From: Aquicoccus sp. G2-2
Lineage (GTDB): Bacteria; Pseudomonadota; Alphaproteobacteria; Rhodobacterales; Rhodobacteraceae
Assembly (NCBI RefSeq): GCF_034555965.1
Contig: NZ_JAYDCK010000003.1
Location: 2,046,001-2,110,000 of the forward strand
DNA: 64,000 bases
Direction of reading: 5' to 3'
Shown here: positions 53,656 through 63,429 of the stretch, in pieces
Layout: the number at the start of each line of letters is the position of its first letter
Position numbering within the stretch: position 1 is the first letter of the stretch
Position numbers and translations under genes: made by a program
Notes under the pieces: generated by a model
Database searches by the model: none
Told to the model about the DNA's origin: nothing
Seen by the model: only the letters and a program-made list of their open reading frames with translations

Positions 53656-53970
53656 ATGCCCAAATTCATGTTCATCTACCACGGTGGCGGAACCCCAGCG
53701 ACGCCAGAAGAAGGCGCAAAAGCCATGGCCGCCTGGACATCCTGGCTCGATGGCATCGGCGGCAACCTCGTCGATGGTGGCAACCCCGCAGGCATGTCGA
53801 AAACCGTAACCGCTTCAGGGGTTGATGATAACGGCGGCGCCAACCCGGTTTCGGGCTATAGCCTCGTCAATGCACCCGATATCGACGCAGCCTGCAAGAT
53901 GGCCAAAGGCTGTCCGATCCTTGACGGCGGCAACGGCTCCATCGAAGTGGCCGAGGCGCTGGAAATGTAA
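53656..53970 (+). CDS. YciI-like (YCII-related) protein
   Basis: 104 residues, ferredoxin-like fold: MPKFMFIYHGG at the start, SGYSLVNAPDIDAACKMAKGCPILDGG late. AGGAGG lies six bases before the ATG, 25 bases after the SRPBCC stop. Members often accompany ArsR-SRPBCC genes. No catalytic role assigned. Confidence 0.8.
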   Translation: MPKFMFIYHGGGTPATPEEGAKAMAAWTSWLDGIGGNLVDGGNPAGMSKTVTASGVDDNGGANPVSGYSLVNAPDIDAACKMAKGCPILDGGNGSIEVAEALEM

Positions 53971-54014
53971 ACCTAAGCCCCGGCGCTGCATCCGTCTTTG
54001 CCCCCAACATCTGT

Positions 54015-55007
54015 TCAGGCAAAAGCGGTGCCGGGGCGCACCTGCGCCGCCTCGACCCCGCGACAATTCGGCAGCACCGGGCTCTGGAATTGCTTTGCCG
54101 CCGGATGCGCCGGGTCCAGCACGCCCAGCTCAATCAGGATCGACGCAATCGCGCTTTCCGCGCCGCGTGTGCCGCCATCCATCACCTTAAGCGCCACGCC
54201 AAGCTGCTGCTCCGGCAGGATCGCGATGAAAAACGCCTCCGCCCCGGTCTTGAGCGCCACACGCCCCTCCATTGCGCGCATCAACTCGGTGCAGGCTCGC
54301 CCCTCGCCCGCCACCAGCGCGGGGTGCTGCACCATCGCCTGCCTAAGCCGCACTGCCGCACGCTCGCGTGCGCTGCCCTCGCCTGCGGCGGCGAAAAACG
54401 CCATCGCGCGGGCCATCCCGTGCAGCGAAGTGGCAAAATTGGGTGCCGAGCAGCCATCAATCCCATACCCGGGGCTGTCTTCGCCGGTGACATCCTCGAA
54501 GGCCTCGCGCACCGCCTTTTGCACCGGATGATCCGGCTCAACATAGTCCGGCCCCGCACCAAGATGCTTGGTCAGGGTCAGAAACCCCGAATGCTTGCCC
54601 GAACAATTGTTATGCGCCTGCTCAGGATGCCCCGTGCCACAGATCACGCATTTTTCCTGTTCCTTGTCGCGCGGGATATGGCTACCGCACCGCAGATCAT
54701 CATCGCTCAGCCCCAGATCGGCCAACCATGCACGCACCCGGTCAACATGAATCGCCGCCCCGTTATGCGATGCGCATGACAGCGCCAATTGCTCTGTGTT
54801 CAGCCCCGCCGCATCGGCGGCCCCGCTTTCCACCAGCGGCAGCGCCTGAAGCATTTTTGACGATGAGCGCGGCAAAACCACAAGCTCGGGGTCGCCCCAG
54901 GCTTTCACGATCTCGCCTTTTGCGTCGCAAATCACCGCGTGCCCCATGTGCACACTCTCAAGAAAATCGCCGCGCCAAACCTGCGCCATTTCCACCGGAT
55001 TCGTCAT
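54015..55007 (-). CDS. L-asparaginase of the rhizobial/thermolabile type
   Basis: 330 residues of the asparaginase II (PF06089) family, which is unrelated to E. coli AnsB. Blocks: VVLPRSSSKMLQALPLVESGAA, LALSCASHNG, CGTGHPEQAHNNCSGKHSGFL, GYGIDGCSAPNFATSL. The SxSK, Cys/Lys in CSGKH and His elements are the active site of this family. Hydrolyses asparagine to aspartate. Start at 55007 (MTNPVEMAQVWRG) fits the family start. Confidence 0.9.
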   Translation of the reverse strand: MTNPVEMAQVWRGDFLESVHMGHAVICDAKGEIVKAWGDPELVVLPRSSSKMLQALPLVESGAADAAGLNTEQLALSCASHNGAAIHVDRVRAWLADLGLSDDDLRCGSHIPRDKEQEKCVICGTGHPEQAHNNCSGKHSGFLTLTKHLGAGPDYVEPDHPVQKAVREAFEDVTGEDSPGYGIDGCSAPNFATSLHGMARAMAFFAAAGEGSARERAAVRLRQAMVQHPALVAGEGRACTELMRAMEGRVALKTGAEAFFIAILPEQQLGVALKVMDGGTRGAESAIASILIELGVLDPAHPAAKQFQSPVLPNCRGVEAAQVRPGTAFA

Positions 55008-55209
55008 CTCCGCCCACCCTTTCCACAACTATTCGTGAGTTCTCCGCCAATTACGCGGATTTCCGCCAATTCCACTTTCGTCCATGGCAGATTTCGGGCT
55101 AGTATTGCAATGTCGAGTTGAGAATTGGCCTCGATCCATAAGCAAAGGGCGCCAAGCCCGCTTGGTCGGGCCGCAGATTGAGGCAAGCAGACGGCTGGAG
55201 GCTGTAAAT

Positions 55210-55737
55210 ATGGTATCACGAATTGCGCTGGGAATTGCCGGAGCCCTGTTGGCACTGGCCGCACTTCCTGTTTCCGCCCAGCAAACAAGCACCAATCAGG
55301 TAGCCGCAAAAACCGATTGGTCGGTGTTCGAAGACAAAGACCCCAAGGAATGTTGGGCCGTCTCTGCGCCAAAAGAAACCGTCAACACCAAGGAAGGCCG
55401 TGTCGTTGCCGTGCGCCGCTCCGACATCCTGTTGATGGCGTTTTTCCGCCCCACAGCCGGCGTCGCCGGACAGATCACCTTCACCGGCGGCTATCCTTTC
55501 GCTTCCGGCTCCACCGTCAATCTCAACATTGACGGCAATTCGTTCGATCTCTTTACCGAAGGCGAATGGGCTTGGCCCGCATCCCCCGGTGATGACACCA
55601 AGGTGCTTACCGCGCTGAAACGCGGCTCCAGCGCCGTACTCACCGCCCGCTCAAAGCGTGGCACTGTCACCAAAGACACCTTTTCCCTGTCCGGCTTCAC
55701 CGCCGCCGTGGAAGACGCGGAAAAACGCTGCAAGTAA
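55210..55737 (+). CDS. Exported protein resembling invasion-associated locus B proteins
   Basis: 175 residues with a signal peptide (cleavage near PVSAQ). The mature part has WSVFEDKDPKECWAVSAP, RSDILLMAFFRPTAGV and a late EDAEKRCK, with two cysteines likely bridged. It resembles the IalB family of secreted proteins common in Rhodobacterales, function unknown. GGAGG precedes the ATG. Confidence 0.65.
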   Translation: MVSRIALGIAGALLALAALPVSAQQTSTNQVAAKTDWSVFEDKDPKECWAVSAPKETVNTKEGRVVAVRRSDILLMAFFRPTAGVAGQITFTGGYPFASGSTVNLNIDGNSFDLFTEGEWAWPASPGDDTKVLTALKRGSSAVLTARSKRGTVTKDTFSLSGFTAAVEDAEKRCK

Positions 55738-55827
55738 GCTCTCCGGTCGGGCCGTTCATATAAGCGGCTCCCCGCGCGGGGGCCGTCTTCGACCATTTTA
55801 TCGCCGGTTTGCGCTTGACTCCGCGCT

Positions 55828-55851
55828 ATATATCAATATCTCTCGATATAT
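55828..55851. promoter_or_regulatory. Inverted repeat at the arsR start, likely ArsR operator
   Basis: ATATATC and GATATAT separated by ten bases; the right arm covers the first two bases of the arsR start codon. TTGACT at 55815-55820 could be the -35. Bound ArsR would block the promoter and the translation start. Confidence 0.6.
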
Positions 55852-56182
55852 GGATAAACATCACGCTCTCGACGCTTTCGCCGCCCTCGGCCAATCCACC
55901 CGGCTCGACGTGTTCCGCCTGCTCATCAAGGCCGGAGAGACCGGCATGTTGGCCGGTGAAATCAGCGGTGCTTTCGGCGTTCGCCAAAACACCATGTCGG
56001 CCAACCTCGCTATTCTCGCTCGCTCTGGCCTGATCAGGAACGAACGGAAAGGCCGCAGCATCCGCTATTTTGCCGACATGGACGGGATGCGCGGATTGCT
56101 CGCCTTCCTGATGGAAGACTGCTGCGGCGGCAACCCGGAGCTGTGCCAACCTGTCATCAATGAACTCGCCTGCGCCTGTTAA
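55850..56182 (+). CDS. arsR: Arsenic-responsive ArsR repressor
   Basis: 110 residues: LDAFAALGQSTRLDVFRLLIKAGE, recognition helix VRQNTMSANLAILARSGLI, wing NERKGRSIRYFAD. The C-terminal tail is Cys rich (EDCCGGNPELCQP and ACAC), expected to bind As(III). It heads an arsR-acr3-arsC operon. Confidence 0.92.
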   Translation: MDKHHALDAFAALGQSTRLDVFRLLIKAGETGMLAGEISGAFGVRQNTMSANLAILARSGLIRNERKGRSIRYFADMDGMRGLLAFLMEDCCGGNPELCQPVINELACAC

Positions 56183-56229
56183 GGCCATGCATCACCAATA
56201 TCACCTGACCTAACTGCTGAAAGTCCAAC

Positions 56230-57297
56230 ATGACCGATACATCGCTTCCCGCTGCGGCGGGTCTGGGAACCTTTGAACGCTGGCTGTCCATTTGGGTGGC
56301 GCTCGCCATTGGCACGGGGCTTTTGCTTGGAAACCTGTTTCCGGGCCTGTTTGCCTTCCTTGCCTCGCTGGAAATCGCCTCGGTCAACCTGCCGGTGGCG
56401 GTGCTGATCTGGGCAATGGTCTATCCGATGATGGTCGGCGTCGATTTTGGCGCGCTGCGGCAGGTCGGCGACAAGCCAAAGGGTCTGGTTGTGACGTTGG
56501 TGGTAAACTGGCTGATCAAGCCGTTCACCATGGCCGCCCTCGGTGTGTTGTTCTTCAACTATGTCTTCGCGGGCCTGATCCCGCCGGACGATGCACAGGC
56601 TTACCTCGCGGGCGTCATCCTGCTGGGCGCGGCCCCTTGCACGGCAATGGTCTTCGTCTGGTCGAACCTGACGCGCGGCGATGCGGCCTATACGCTGGTG
56701 CAGGTCAGCGTGAACGATGTGGTCATGGTTTTCGCCTTCGCACCGATCGTGGCCTTTCTGCTTGGTGTGACTGACATCGCCGTGCCTTGGAACACGCTCC
56801 TTCTGTCGGTGGGCCTTTACGTCATGCTGCCGCTGCTGGCCGGCTATCTGACCCGTCGGCGGCTGGTCGTAAAAGGGGGCGAGGCGGCCGTGGATACCTT
56901 CAAGGCCCGCGTTCAACCATTCTCGATTTTCGGGTTGCTGGTAACGGTGGTGCTGCTTTTCGGATTTCAGGGCGAAGTGATCTTTGAACACCCGCTCGTC
57001 ATCGCGCTAATCGCCGTGCCGCTGCTGATCCAATCCTACGGCATCTTCTTTCTGGCCTACGGCACCGCACGTGCATGGGGCATCCCGTTCAACGTCGCCG
57101 CCCCCTGCGCCCTGATCGGCACGTCAAACTTCTTTGAACTGGCCGTCGCCGTCGCCATCAGCCTCTTTGGGCTTGGCTCTGGGGCCGCGCTGGCCACCGT
57201 CGTCGGCGTCCTCGTGGAAGTGCCGGTGATGCTCTCGCTTGTCGCCTTCGCCAACCGCACGAAACACTGGTTCCCAACCGAAGGCGGCGCAGCATGA
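56230..57297 (+). CDS. acr3: Arsenite efflux transporter, ACR3 type
   Basis: 355 residues, ten membrane helices expected. Conserved Cys of ACR3 is in [25 protein letters not shown]; also [23 protein letters not shown]. Exports As(III) using the proton gradient. Overlaps arsC by four bases (ATGA). Confidence 0.94.
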   Translation: MTDTSLPAAAGLGTFERWLSIWVALAIGTGLLLGNLFPGLFAFLASLEIASVNLPVAVLIWAMVYPMMVGVDFGALRQVGDKPKGLVVTLVVNWLIKPFTMAALGVLFFNYVFAGLIPPDDAQAYLAGVILLGAAPCTAMVFVWSNLTRGDAAYTLVQVSVNDVVMVFAFAPIVAFLLGVTDIAVPWNTLLLSVGLYVMLPLLAGYLTRRRLVVKGGEAAVDTFKARVQPFSIFGLLVTVVLLFGFQGEVIFEHPLVIALIAVPLLIQSYGIFFLAYGTARAWGIPFNVAAPCALIGTSNFFELAVAVAISLFGLGSGAALATVVGVLVEVPVMLSLVAFANRTKHWFPTEGGAA

Positions 57298-57716
57298 GCA
57301 TCGTTATTCATCACAACCCCGCCTGCGGCACATCGCGCAACGTTCTGGCGATCATCAAGGCCACGGGCGAGACACCGACGATCATCGACTACCTGCAAAC
57401 CGGCTGGACCCGTCCACAGCTTCTCGCACTCTTCGCCGCGGCTGGCCTGACGCCCCGCACCGCCTTGCGGACGACAAAATCCCCGGCAGAGGAATTAGGG
57501 CTGCTCGCCCCCTCGGTGAGTGATGAAACGCTGCTTGCCGCGATGCTGGAGCATCCCGTTCTGGTCAATCGCCCCATCGTCTGTTCGCCCAAGGGCGTCC
57601 GGCTCTGCCGCCCAAGCGAAACCGTGCTGGATCTTCTTGACCGCCTGCCGCCCGGCCCGATGACGAAAGAGGACGGCACCCCGTTGATCAACCCACAGGG
57701 AAGCCGCATCGGCTGA
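57294..57716 (+). CDS. arsC: Arsenate reductase, glutaredoxin-dependent
   Basis: 140 residues. Catalytic Cys is at position 11 in [13 protein letters not shown]; the LLERRPIVxxxxG-type block appears as [21 protein letters not shown]. Reduces As(V) to As(III) for export by Acr3. Last gene of the ars operon. Confidence 0.94.
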   Translation: MSIVIHHNPACGTSRNVLAIIKATGETPTIIDYLQTGWTRPQLLALFAAAGLTPRTALRTTKSPAEELGLLAPSVSDETLLAAMLEHPVLVNRPIVCSPKGVRLCRPSETVLDLLDRLPPGPMTKEDGTPLINPQGSRIG

Positions 57717-57860
57717 TATTGCGAACATCGACAACCGGCATTTCCAAACGATCTGATTTTGGGCAAACTTCCCACGCACGCCCGAAACCCGCGACTCGCG
57801 ACCCCGAAGGTCTGCGATGGAAAACTTCTGGGGGCCGCGCGCAAACGGGGGACCATTGAA

Positions 57861-58886
57861 ATGGATCGACAGTGGATTGACACTGTTTTGGGCGGGGTTC
57901 CGTTGCCAATGGTGGCAATCGGTGCAGATGAGAGGATCATTACCGCCAACCCGACAGGCGAAGCCCTTCTAGGCGCCGACCAGATAGGCCGCCATCACGC
58001 CCTCGCCCTTCGGCAGCCCGCTTTGCTGGACGCGATCAAGGCGGCCTTGCACCACGGCACAAGCGGGCAGGCACGCTACGTCATCTTGGGGCCCTCGCAT
58101 GAGGTGACCTATCTCGTCACCGTCACCGCCATCCCCGAACCGGATGGAAACGGCGCGCTTTGCGCGTTTCAGGACATGACCGAACAAGAGTTGATCGGTC
58201 AGTTTCGCCGCGATTTTGTTGCCAATGTCAGCCATGAACTGCGCACGCCTTTGACCACCCTTGTCGGCTTCATTGAAACCTTGAAAGGCGCAGCCAAGGA
58301 CGACCCTGCTGCCCGTGACCGATTTCTGACCATCATGGAGCACGAGGCGGGGCGGATGGCGCGGCTCGTCCGTGATCTGCTGTCGCTGTCAAAAGTCGAG
58401 GCCGAGGAACGCCGACGCCCCACCACGCCTGTGAATATCGCGGAACTGCTCCAATCGGTTGCAGAATCGATGCGCCCTATCTTGGATGCAAGCGGTGTCG
58501 AGTTGGAAATCTCCGGCACAGTGGCTGCTCCGCATATCCCTGCTGATGCTGACCAACTGCGGCAAGTATTCCAGAACCTGATCGAGAACGCCGTCAAATA
58601 CGGCGCGCCCGGCAAGATTGTGCGCGTTGCCGTTCAGTCAGACGACAATACTCCCATGCTGCGTATAGATGTCATCGACCAAGGTGCCGGAATCGAACCA
58701 CAGCACCTGCCGCGTCTCGCCGAACGGTTTTATCGCATCGACAATCACCGCTCCCGCAAACAGGGCGGGACGGGGCTGGGGCTTGCCATCGCCAAGCACA
58801 TCGTCAACCGCCATCGCGGAAGGCTGACCATCAGTAGCGAGATGGGCAAAGGATCGTGTTTTTCCGTTTTCTTGCCAAAAAGCTGA
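57861..58886 (+). CDS. phoR: Phosphate-regulon sensor histidine kinase, soluble PhoR
   Basis: 341 residues. PAS domain (residues 10-105), H-box FVANVSHELRTPLTT (His about 125), N-box NLIENAVKYG, G-boxes DQGAGIEP and GGTGLGLAIAKHI. There are no membrane segments, so the sensor is cytoplasmic and must receive its signal from PstB/PhoU. It lies just upstream of pstSCAB-phoU. The ATG at 57861 begins the PAS domain; a start 34 codons earlier lacks support. Confidence 0.9.
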   Translation: MDRQWIDTVLGGVPLPMVAIGADERIITANPTGEALLGADQIGRHHALALRQPALLDAIKAALHHGTSGQARYVILGPSHEVTYLVTVTAIPEPDGNGALCAFQDMTEQELIGQFRRDFVANVSHELRTPLTTLVGFIETLKGAAKDDPAARDRFLTIMEHEAGRMARLVRDLLSLSKVEAEERRRPTTPVNIAELLQSVAESMRPILDASGVELEISGTVAAPHIPADADQLRQVFQNLIENAVKYGAPGKIVRVAVQSDDNTPMLRIDVIDQGAGIEPQHLPRLAERFYRIDNHRSRKQGGTGLGLAIAKHIVNRHRGRLTISSEMGKGSCFSVFLPKS

Positions 58887-58910
58887 TCTCGGTCAGCAAG
58901 CTTCATAAAA

Positions 58911-58928
58911 CTGTTACAGAACTGTCGC
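58911..58928 (+). promoter_or_regulatory. Pho box before pstS
   Basis: Two 11-base-spaced half sites: CTGTTAC-AGAA-CTGTCGC. Matches the PhoB site form (CTGTNAN plus four bases, repeated). CTTCATA at 58901 may be a third half site. It lies 84 bases before the pstS ATG. Confidence 0.8.
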
Positions 58929-59011
58929 AAAAGCGAAATGAACCGGCTCTAGACCCGGCACATGGGCTGCGTCCAATGCGGCCTGACCGTGACAAAACAG
59001 GAGCTGCTACC

Positions 59012-60034
59012 ATGTCCCGAATAAATTTCACCGTTTCCGCGCTTGCTCTTCTCGCCGCGACGGCCACCATCGCCAACGCACGCGATCAGGTGCAGATTGC
59101 AGGGTCTTCCACCGTGCTGCCTTATGCAACTATCGTCGCCGAAGCGTTCGGCGAAAATTTCAACTTCCCCACGCCCGTCGTTCAATCCGGAGGATCATCC
59201 GCAGGCCTCAAGAAATTCTGCGCCGGTGTGGGTGAAAATACGATCGACATCGCCAACGCTTCGCGCAAGATCAAGAACAGCGAAATCGAAGCCTGCGCAG
59301 CCGCAGGTGTCACCGGCATCATCGAAGTTCAATTCGGGTATGATGGCATCGTCTTTGCATCCGGCATCAACGGCAATTCCTTCGCGTTCACGCCCAAGGA
59401 TTGGTATAAGGCGCTGGCCGCCAAGGTCGTCGTCGATGGGGCACTGGTTCCCAACACCGCGACAATGTGGAACGAGGTCAACCCCGACCTGCCCGCGCAG
59501 GAAATCATGGCTTTCGTTCCGGGCACCAAGCACGGCACGCGAGAAGTGTTCGACATCAAGGTGATCGAGCAGGGATGCAAAGACAGCGGCGCCGAGGAAA
59601 CGCTGGCCAAGATGAAAGACGTCGATGTCGCCAAGGCATGCACCAATCTGCGCACCGACGGGCGCGCAATTGACATCGACGGCGACTATACCGAAACCCT
59701 GACCCGGATCGAAAACAACCCCGACGGTATCGGCGTGTTCGGCCTGTCATTCTACGAGAACAACACAGCATCGTTGCAGGTCGCCACGATGAACGGCGTC
59801 ACACCTTCAACTAATACCGTCGCATCGGCGGAGTACCCGGTATCCCGCCCGCTCTATTTCTACATCAAGAAGGCGCATATCGGGGTGATCCCCGGCTTGA
59901 AGGAATACGCCGAATTTTTCGTCTCTGACGAAATCGCCGGCCCGACTGGCCCGCTGGCCGAATATGGGCTGGTCTCGGACCCCGAACTGGCCGCGACGCA
60001 AGCCAAAGTGGCCAACGAAGCCCTGATGAATTGA
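59012..60034 (+). CDS. pstS: Phosphate-binding protein PstS
   Basis: 340 residues. Signal peptide ends near IANAR, then DQVQIAGSSTVLPYATIVAEAF and QSGGSSAGLKKFCAGVGENTIDIANASR, the phosphate-binding blocks. AGGAG lies nine bases before the ATG. First gene of the PhoB-controlled operon. Confidence 0.95.
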   Translation: MSRINFTVSALALLAATATIANARDQVQIAGSSTVLPYATIVAEAFGENFNFPTPVVQSGGSSAGLKKFCAGVGENTIDIANASRKIKNSEIEACAAAGVTGIIEVQFGYDGIVFASGINGNSFAFTPKDWYKALAAKVVVDGALVPNTATMWNEVNPDLPAQEIMAFVPGTKHGTREVFDIKVIEQGCKDSGAEETLAKMKDVDVAKACTNLRTDGRAIDIDGDYTETLTRIENNPDGIGVFGLSFYENNTASLQVATMNGVTPSTNTVASAEYPVSRPLYFYIKKAHIGVIPGLKEYAEFFVSDEIAGPTGPLAEYGLVSDPELAATQAKVANEALMN

Positions 60035-60092
60035 TCAGGAACGGTGGGGCGGCAGGTTCGCGCGCGCCCCACCTTCTGATGGAAAGCCCGCA

Positions 60093-61277
60093 ATGACCGA
60101 TCTTTCGACCTTGTTCATCCTGCTGGCTCTTGGCGGCCTTGGCTATCTGGCAGGGCGCAAGCGCGCACTTGCCTCAGCACAGGGCGACAGCCGACGACTT
60201 CATTCGCTGCCCGGCTATTACGGCTGGGCAGCAGCCTTGCTAACGGTCGGACCGGCGCTGCTGTTGATGTGCCTTTGGCTGCTGGTTCGCCCACTCGGGG
60301 CTGTCGGAAACACCTCTGTGCTGGCATTGTCGCTCGCGGGGCTTGTCTGGGCCATCCGACACAGTAATGCACAGTTTCGCGCCCGCAACAGTGTAGAGCG
60401 CGCAGTGATGGGGCTGCTGATTCTGGCGTCATCCATCGCCATTGCCACCACGGCGGGCATAATCCTGTCGATGCTGTTCGAGACGCGTAATTTCTTCGCG
60501 CAATATCCATCGACACAGTTCTTCTTTTCGACCACCTGGTCGCCACAGTTTCAGGGAAATTCCGATCTGGGCATTCTGCCCCTGCTGTGGGGCACGCTCT
60601 ATATCAGCTTCGTCGCGTTGGCCTTCGCCGTGCCGACAGGCCTTTTTGCTGCGATCTACATGTCAGAATTTGCCAGCCGCCGATTTCGCGGGGTCGTCAA
60701 GCCGCTGATCGAGGTTCTGGCCGGCATTCCCACCATCGTCTACGGGCTTTTCGCGCTGATCACGGTCGGCCCACTGCTGCGCGACTGGTTTGCTCAACCG
60801 CTGGGCCTTGGCAGCAGCAGCGCATCGGTGATGACGGCGGGGTTGGTCATGGGCATCATGCTGATCCCGTTCGTGTCTTCACTATCCGACGACATCATCA
60901 GCCAAGTGCCGCAATCGCTGCGCGACGGCTCACTGGGGCTGGGCGCCACCCGGTCCGAAACGATCCGCCAGGTGGTTCTGCCCGCAGCCCTGCCGGGTGT
61001 TGTCGGCGCCATCCTTCTCGCCGCCAGCCGCGCCATCGGTGAGACGATGATCGTCGTTCTGGGGGCGGGGGCGGCTGCCCGGCTCAACCTCAACCCGTTC
61101 GAAGCGATGACAACAATCACGGTCAAGATCGTCAGCCAACTGACCGGCGATACCGATTTTGCCGCGCCCGAAACGCTGGTTGCCTTCGCACTTGGGCTGA
61201 CACTGTTTGTCATAACCCTGTGCCTGAACGCGGCGGCGCTGTTCATCGTGCGCCGATACCGGGAGCAATACGAATGA
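60093..61277 (+). CDS. pstC: Phosphate ABC transporter permease PstC
   Basis: 394 residues. The first 140 form an N-terminal extension with membrane segments, as in the long alphaproteobacterial PstC. The permease core has the coupling motif ASRAIGETMIVVLGAGAAA. Overlaps pstA by four bases (ATGA). Confidence 0.93.
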   Translation: MTDLSTLFILLALGGLGYLAGRKRALASAQGDSRRLHSLPGYYGWAAALLTVGPALLLMCLWLLVRPLGAVGNTSVLALSLAGLVWAIRHSNAQFRARNSVERAVMGLLILASSIAIATTAGIILSMLFETRNFFAQYPSTQFFFSTTWSPQFQGNSDLGILPLLWGTLYISFVALAFAVPTGLFAAIYMSEFASRRFRGVVKPLIEVLAGIPTIVYGLFALITVGPLLRDWFAQPLGLGSSSASVMTAGLVMGIMLIPFVSSLSDDIISQVPQSLRDGSLGLGATRSETIRQVVLPAALPGVVGAILLAASRAIGETMIVVLGAGAAARLNLNPFEAMTTITVKIVSQLTGDTDFAAPETLVAFALGLTLFVITLCLNAAALFIVRRYREQYE

Positions 61278-62608
61278 ACGACACCACAAACCCGCCTGCT
61301 GGCTCTTTGCTGATGCGCGACACCCGCACCGCGCGGCGCAATGCCGCTGACGCCCGCTTTCGCGCCTTTGGCCTGACTGCGGTGCTGATCGCGCTCGCAG
61401 CCCTGTCAATCCTGCTGCTGTCGGTGCTGTCCTCGGGGCTGGGCGCGTTTCGCCAAAGCTATATCCACATCCCCGTTACCCTGACCGAAAGCGCGCTGGA
61501 CAAGTCCGGCACCCGCGATATCAACGCGCTGAAGAAGATCAGCACCTTTGGATATGCCAAGATCATTGAAACCGCTCTGGAAGCCGCGATCACGCAGGCT
61601 GGGATCAAGATCAACGGCCTGACCGCCAAGGATATCTCGAACACCCTGTCCAAGCAGGCGCCTGCGCAAATCCGCAATATGGTGCTGGCCAATCCAGTTC
61701 TGATCGGCCAGACAATCACAGTCTCCGTGCTGGCCGATGGCCGGATCGACGGCTATCTCAAGGGCCGCGTCACGATGGACAGCGCCGCGCAGGACGGAAA
61801 TATCTCGCCCCGGCAGTTGCTGCTGGCCGATGCGATGCGCGCCAATGGAATGCTGTCGTTGGATTTCAGCCCGGCCTTCATCACCGGCCCCGATGCCTCC
61901 GACCAACGGCCCGAGGCCGCCGGGCTCGGCGTGGCCATCCTTGGATCGCTTTACATGATGCTGATCGTGCTGGTGCTGGCACTGCCCATTGGCGTTGCCG
62001 CGTCGATCTATCTGGAAGAATTCGCACCCCAAAACCGCCTCACCGACCTGATCGAGGTGAACATCGCCAATCTTGCCGCAGTGCCGTCCATCGTTTTCGG
62101 CATTCTCGGCCTCGCCATTTTCATCAACTTTGCGGGTCTTCCGCAATCGGCACCCATCGTCGGGGGTCTGGTTCTGACGCTGATGACGCTACCGACGATC
62201 ATCATTGCCACCCGCGCCAGCTTCAAAGCAGTGCCGCCCAGCATCCGCGACGCGGCTCTGGGCGTCGGGGCGTCAAGGATGCAGGCGGTATTCCACCATG
62301 TGTTGCCGCTGGCCGCTCCGGGCATCCTGACCGGCGCAATTCTGGGTCTGGCACAGGCTCTGGGCGAAACGGCACCGCTTCTGCTGATCGGCATGGTGGC
62401 CTTCGTGCGCGAATATCCCGCTGCCCCGCCGGAAGGGCTGTTCGATCCCGCCTCGGCGCTGCCGGTGCAAATCTACAACTGGACACAGCGCGCCGACCCC
62501 GCCTTCGTGGAACGCGCCTCAGGCGCAATCATCGTGCTGCTCGTGTTCCTGACAATCATGAACGTCGCAGCCATCCTGCTGCGCCGCCGCTATGAACGGC
62601 GCTGGTAA
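61274..62608 (+). CDS. pstA: Phosphate ABC transporter permease PstA
   Basis: 444 residues, longer than E. coli PstA because of a 170-residue periplasmic segment after the first helix (from AFRQSYIHIPVTLTESALDKSG), the DUF3333-type insertion of alphaproteobacteria. Core: EEFAPQNRLTDLIEVNIANL and GLAQALGETAPLLLIG. 12 bases to pstB. Confidence 0.93.
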   Translation: MNDTTNPPAGSLLMRDTRTARRNAADARFRAFGLTAVLIALAALSILLLSVLSSGLGAFRQSYIHIPVTLTESALDKSGTRDINALKKISTFGYAKIIETALEAAITQAGIKINGLTAKDISNTLSKQAPAQIRNMVLANPVLIGQTITVSVLADGRIDGYLKGRVTMDSAAQDGNISPRQLLLADAMRANGMLSLDFSPAFITGPDASDQRPEAAGLGVAILGSLYMMLIVLVLALPIGVAASIYLEEFAPQNRLTDLIEVNIANLAAVPSIVFGILGLAIFINFAGLPQSAPIVGGLVLTLMTLPTIIIATRASFKAVPPSIRDAALGVGASRMQAVFHHVLPLAAPGILTGAILGLAQALGETAPLLLIGMVAFVREYPAAPPEGLFDPASALPVQIYNWTQRADPAFVERASGAIIVLLVFLTIMNVAAILLRRRYERRW

Positions 62609-62620
62609 AGGACACCCACA

Positions 62621-63418
62621 ATGTATGATGCACTTACTCCAAAAACCGACATGAGCACCCAGACAACCAAAATCACCGCCCGCAAGGTTCAAGTCCATTA
62701 TGGCGACACCCACGCCATCAAGGATGTCGATGTCGATATCGCCGCAAAGACCGTAACCGCTTTCATCGGGCCATCGGGCTGCGGCAAGTCCACCTTCCTG
62801 CGCTGCCTCAACCGGATGAACGACACGATCCCGATCTGCCGCGTGCAAGGCAATATCCGCATCGACGGTGAAGACATCTACGATGCCCGCGTCGATCCGG
62901 TGCAACTCCGCGCCAAGGTTGGCATGGTCTTCCAAAAACCCAACCCGTTCCCCAAATCAATCTACGACAACGTGGCCTATGGCCCAAAAATCCACGGCTT
63001 CGCCCGCTCCAAAGCCGAACTGGAAGAGATCGTGGAAAAATCCCTCCGCCGCGCCGCCCTTTGGGACGAGGTCAAGGATCGCATGTCTGCGCCCGGCACC
63101 GGCCTTTCAGGTGGTCAGCAACAGCGCCTGTGCATCGCCCGCGCCATCGCCACCTCGCCCGAGATTCTTCTGATGGACGAGCCATGCTCGGCCCTCGACC
63201 CCATCGCGACCGCGCAAATCGAAGAACTGATCGACGAGCTGCGCAGCCAGTTTTCGGTCGTGATCGTCACCCATTCCATGCAGCAAGCCGCCCGCGTGAG
63301 CCAGCGCACGGCCTTCTTTCACCTTGGGAATCTGGTGGAATATGGCGAAACTGGCGATATATTCACCAATCCGACCGACCCACGCACCGAAAGCTATATC
63401 ACCGGCCGGATTGGCTGA
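62621..63418 (+). CDS. pstB: Phosphate ABC transporter ATPase PstB
   Basis: 265 residues. Walker [20 protein letters not shown], signature [15 protein letters not shown], Walker [16 protein letters not shown], plus the PstB Q-loop [21 protein letters not shown]. Powers high-affinity phosphate uptake and signals through PhoU to PhoR. Confidence 0.96.
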   Translation: MYDALTPKTDMSTQTTKITARKVQVHYGDTHAIKDVDVDIAAKTVTAFIGPSGCGKSTFLRCLNRMNDTIPICRVQGNIRIDGEDIYDARVDPVQLRAKVGMVFQKPNPFPKSIYDNVAYGPKIHGFARSKAELEEIVEKSLRRAALWDEVKDRMSAPGTGLSGGQQQRLCIARAIATSPEILLMDEPCSALDPIATAQIEELIDELRSQFSVVIVTHSMQQAARVSQRTAFFHLGNLVEYGETGDIFTNPTDPRTESYITGRIG

Positions 63419-63429
63419 GGGAGAAATTG

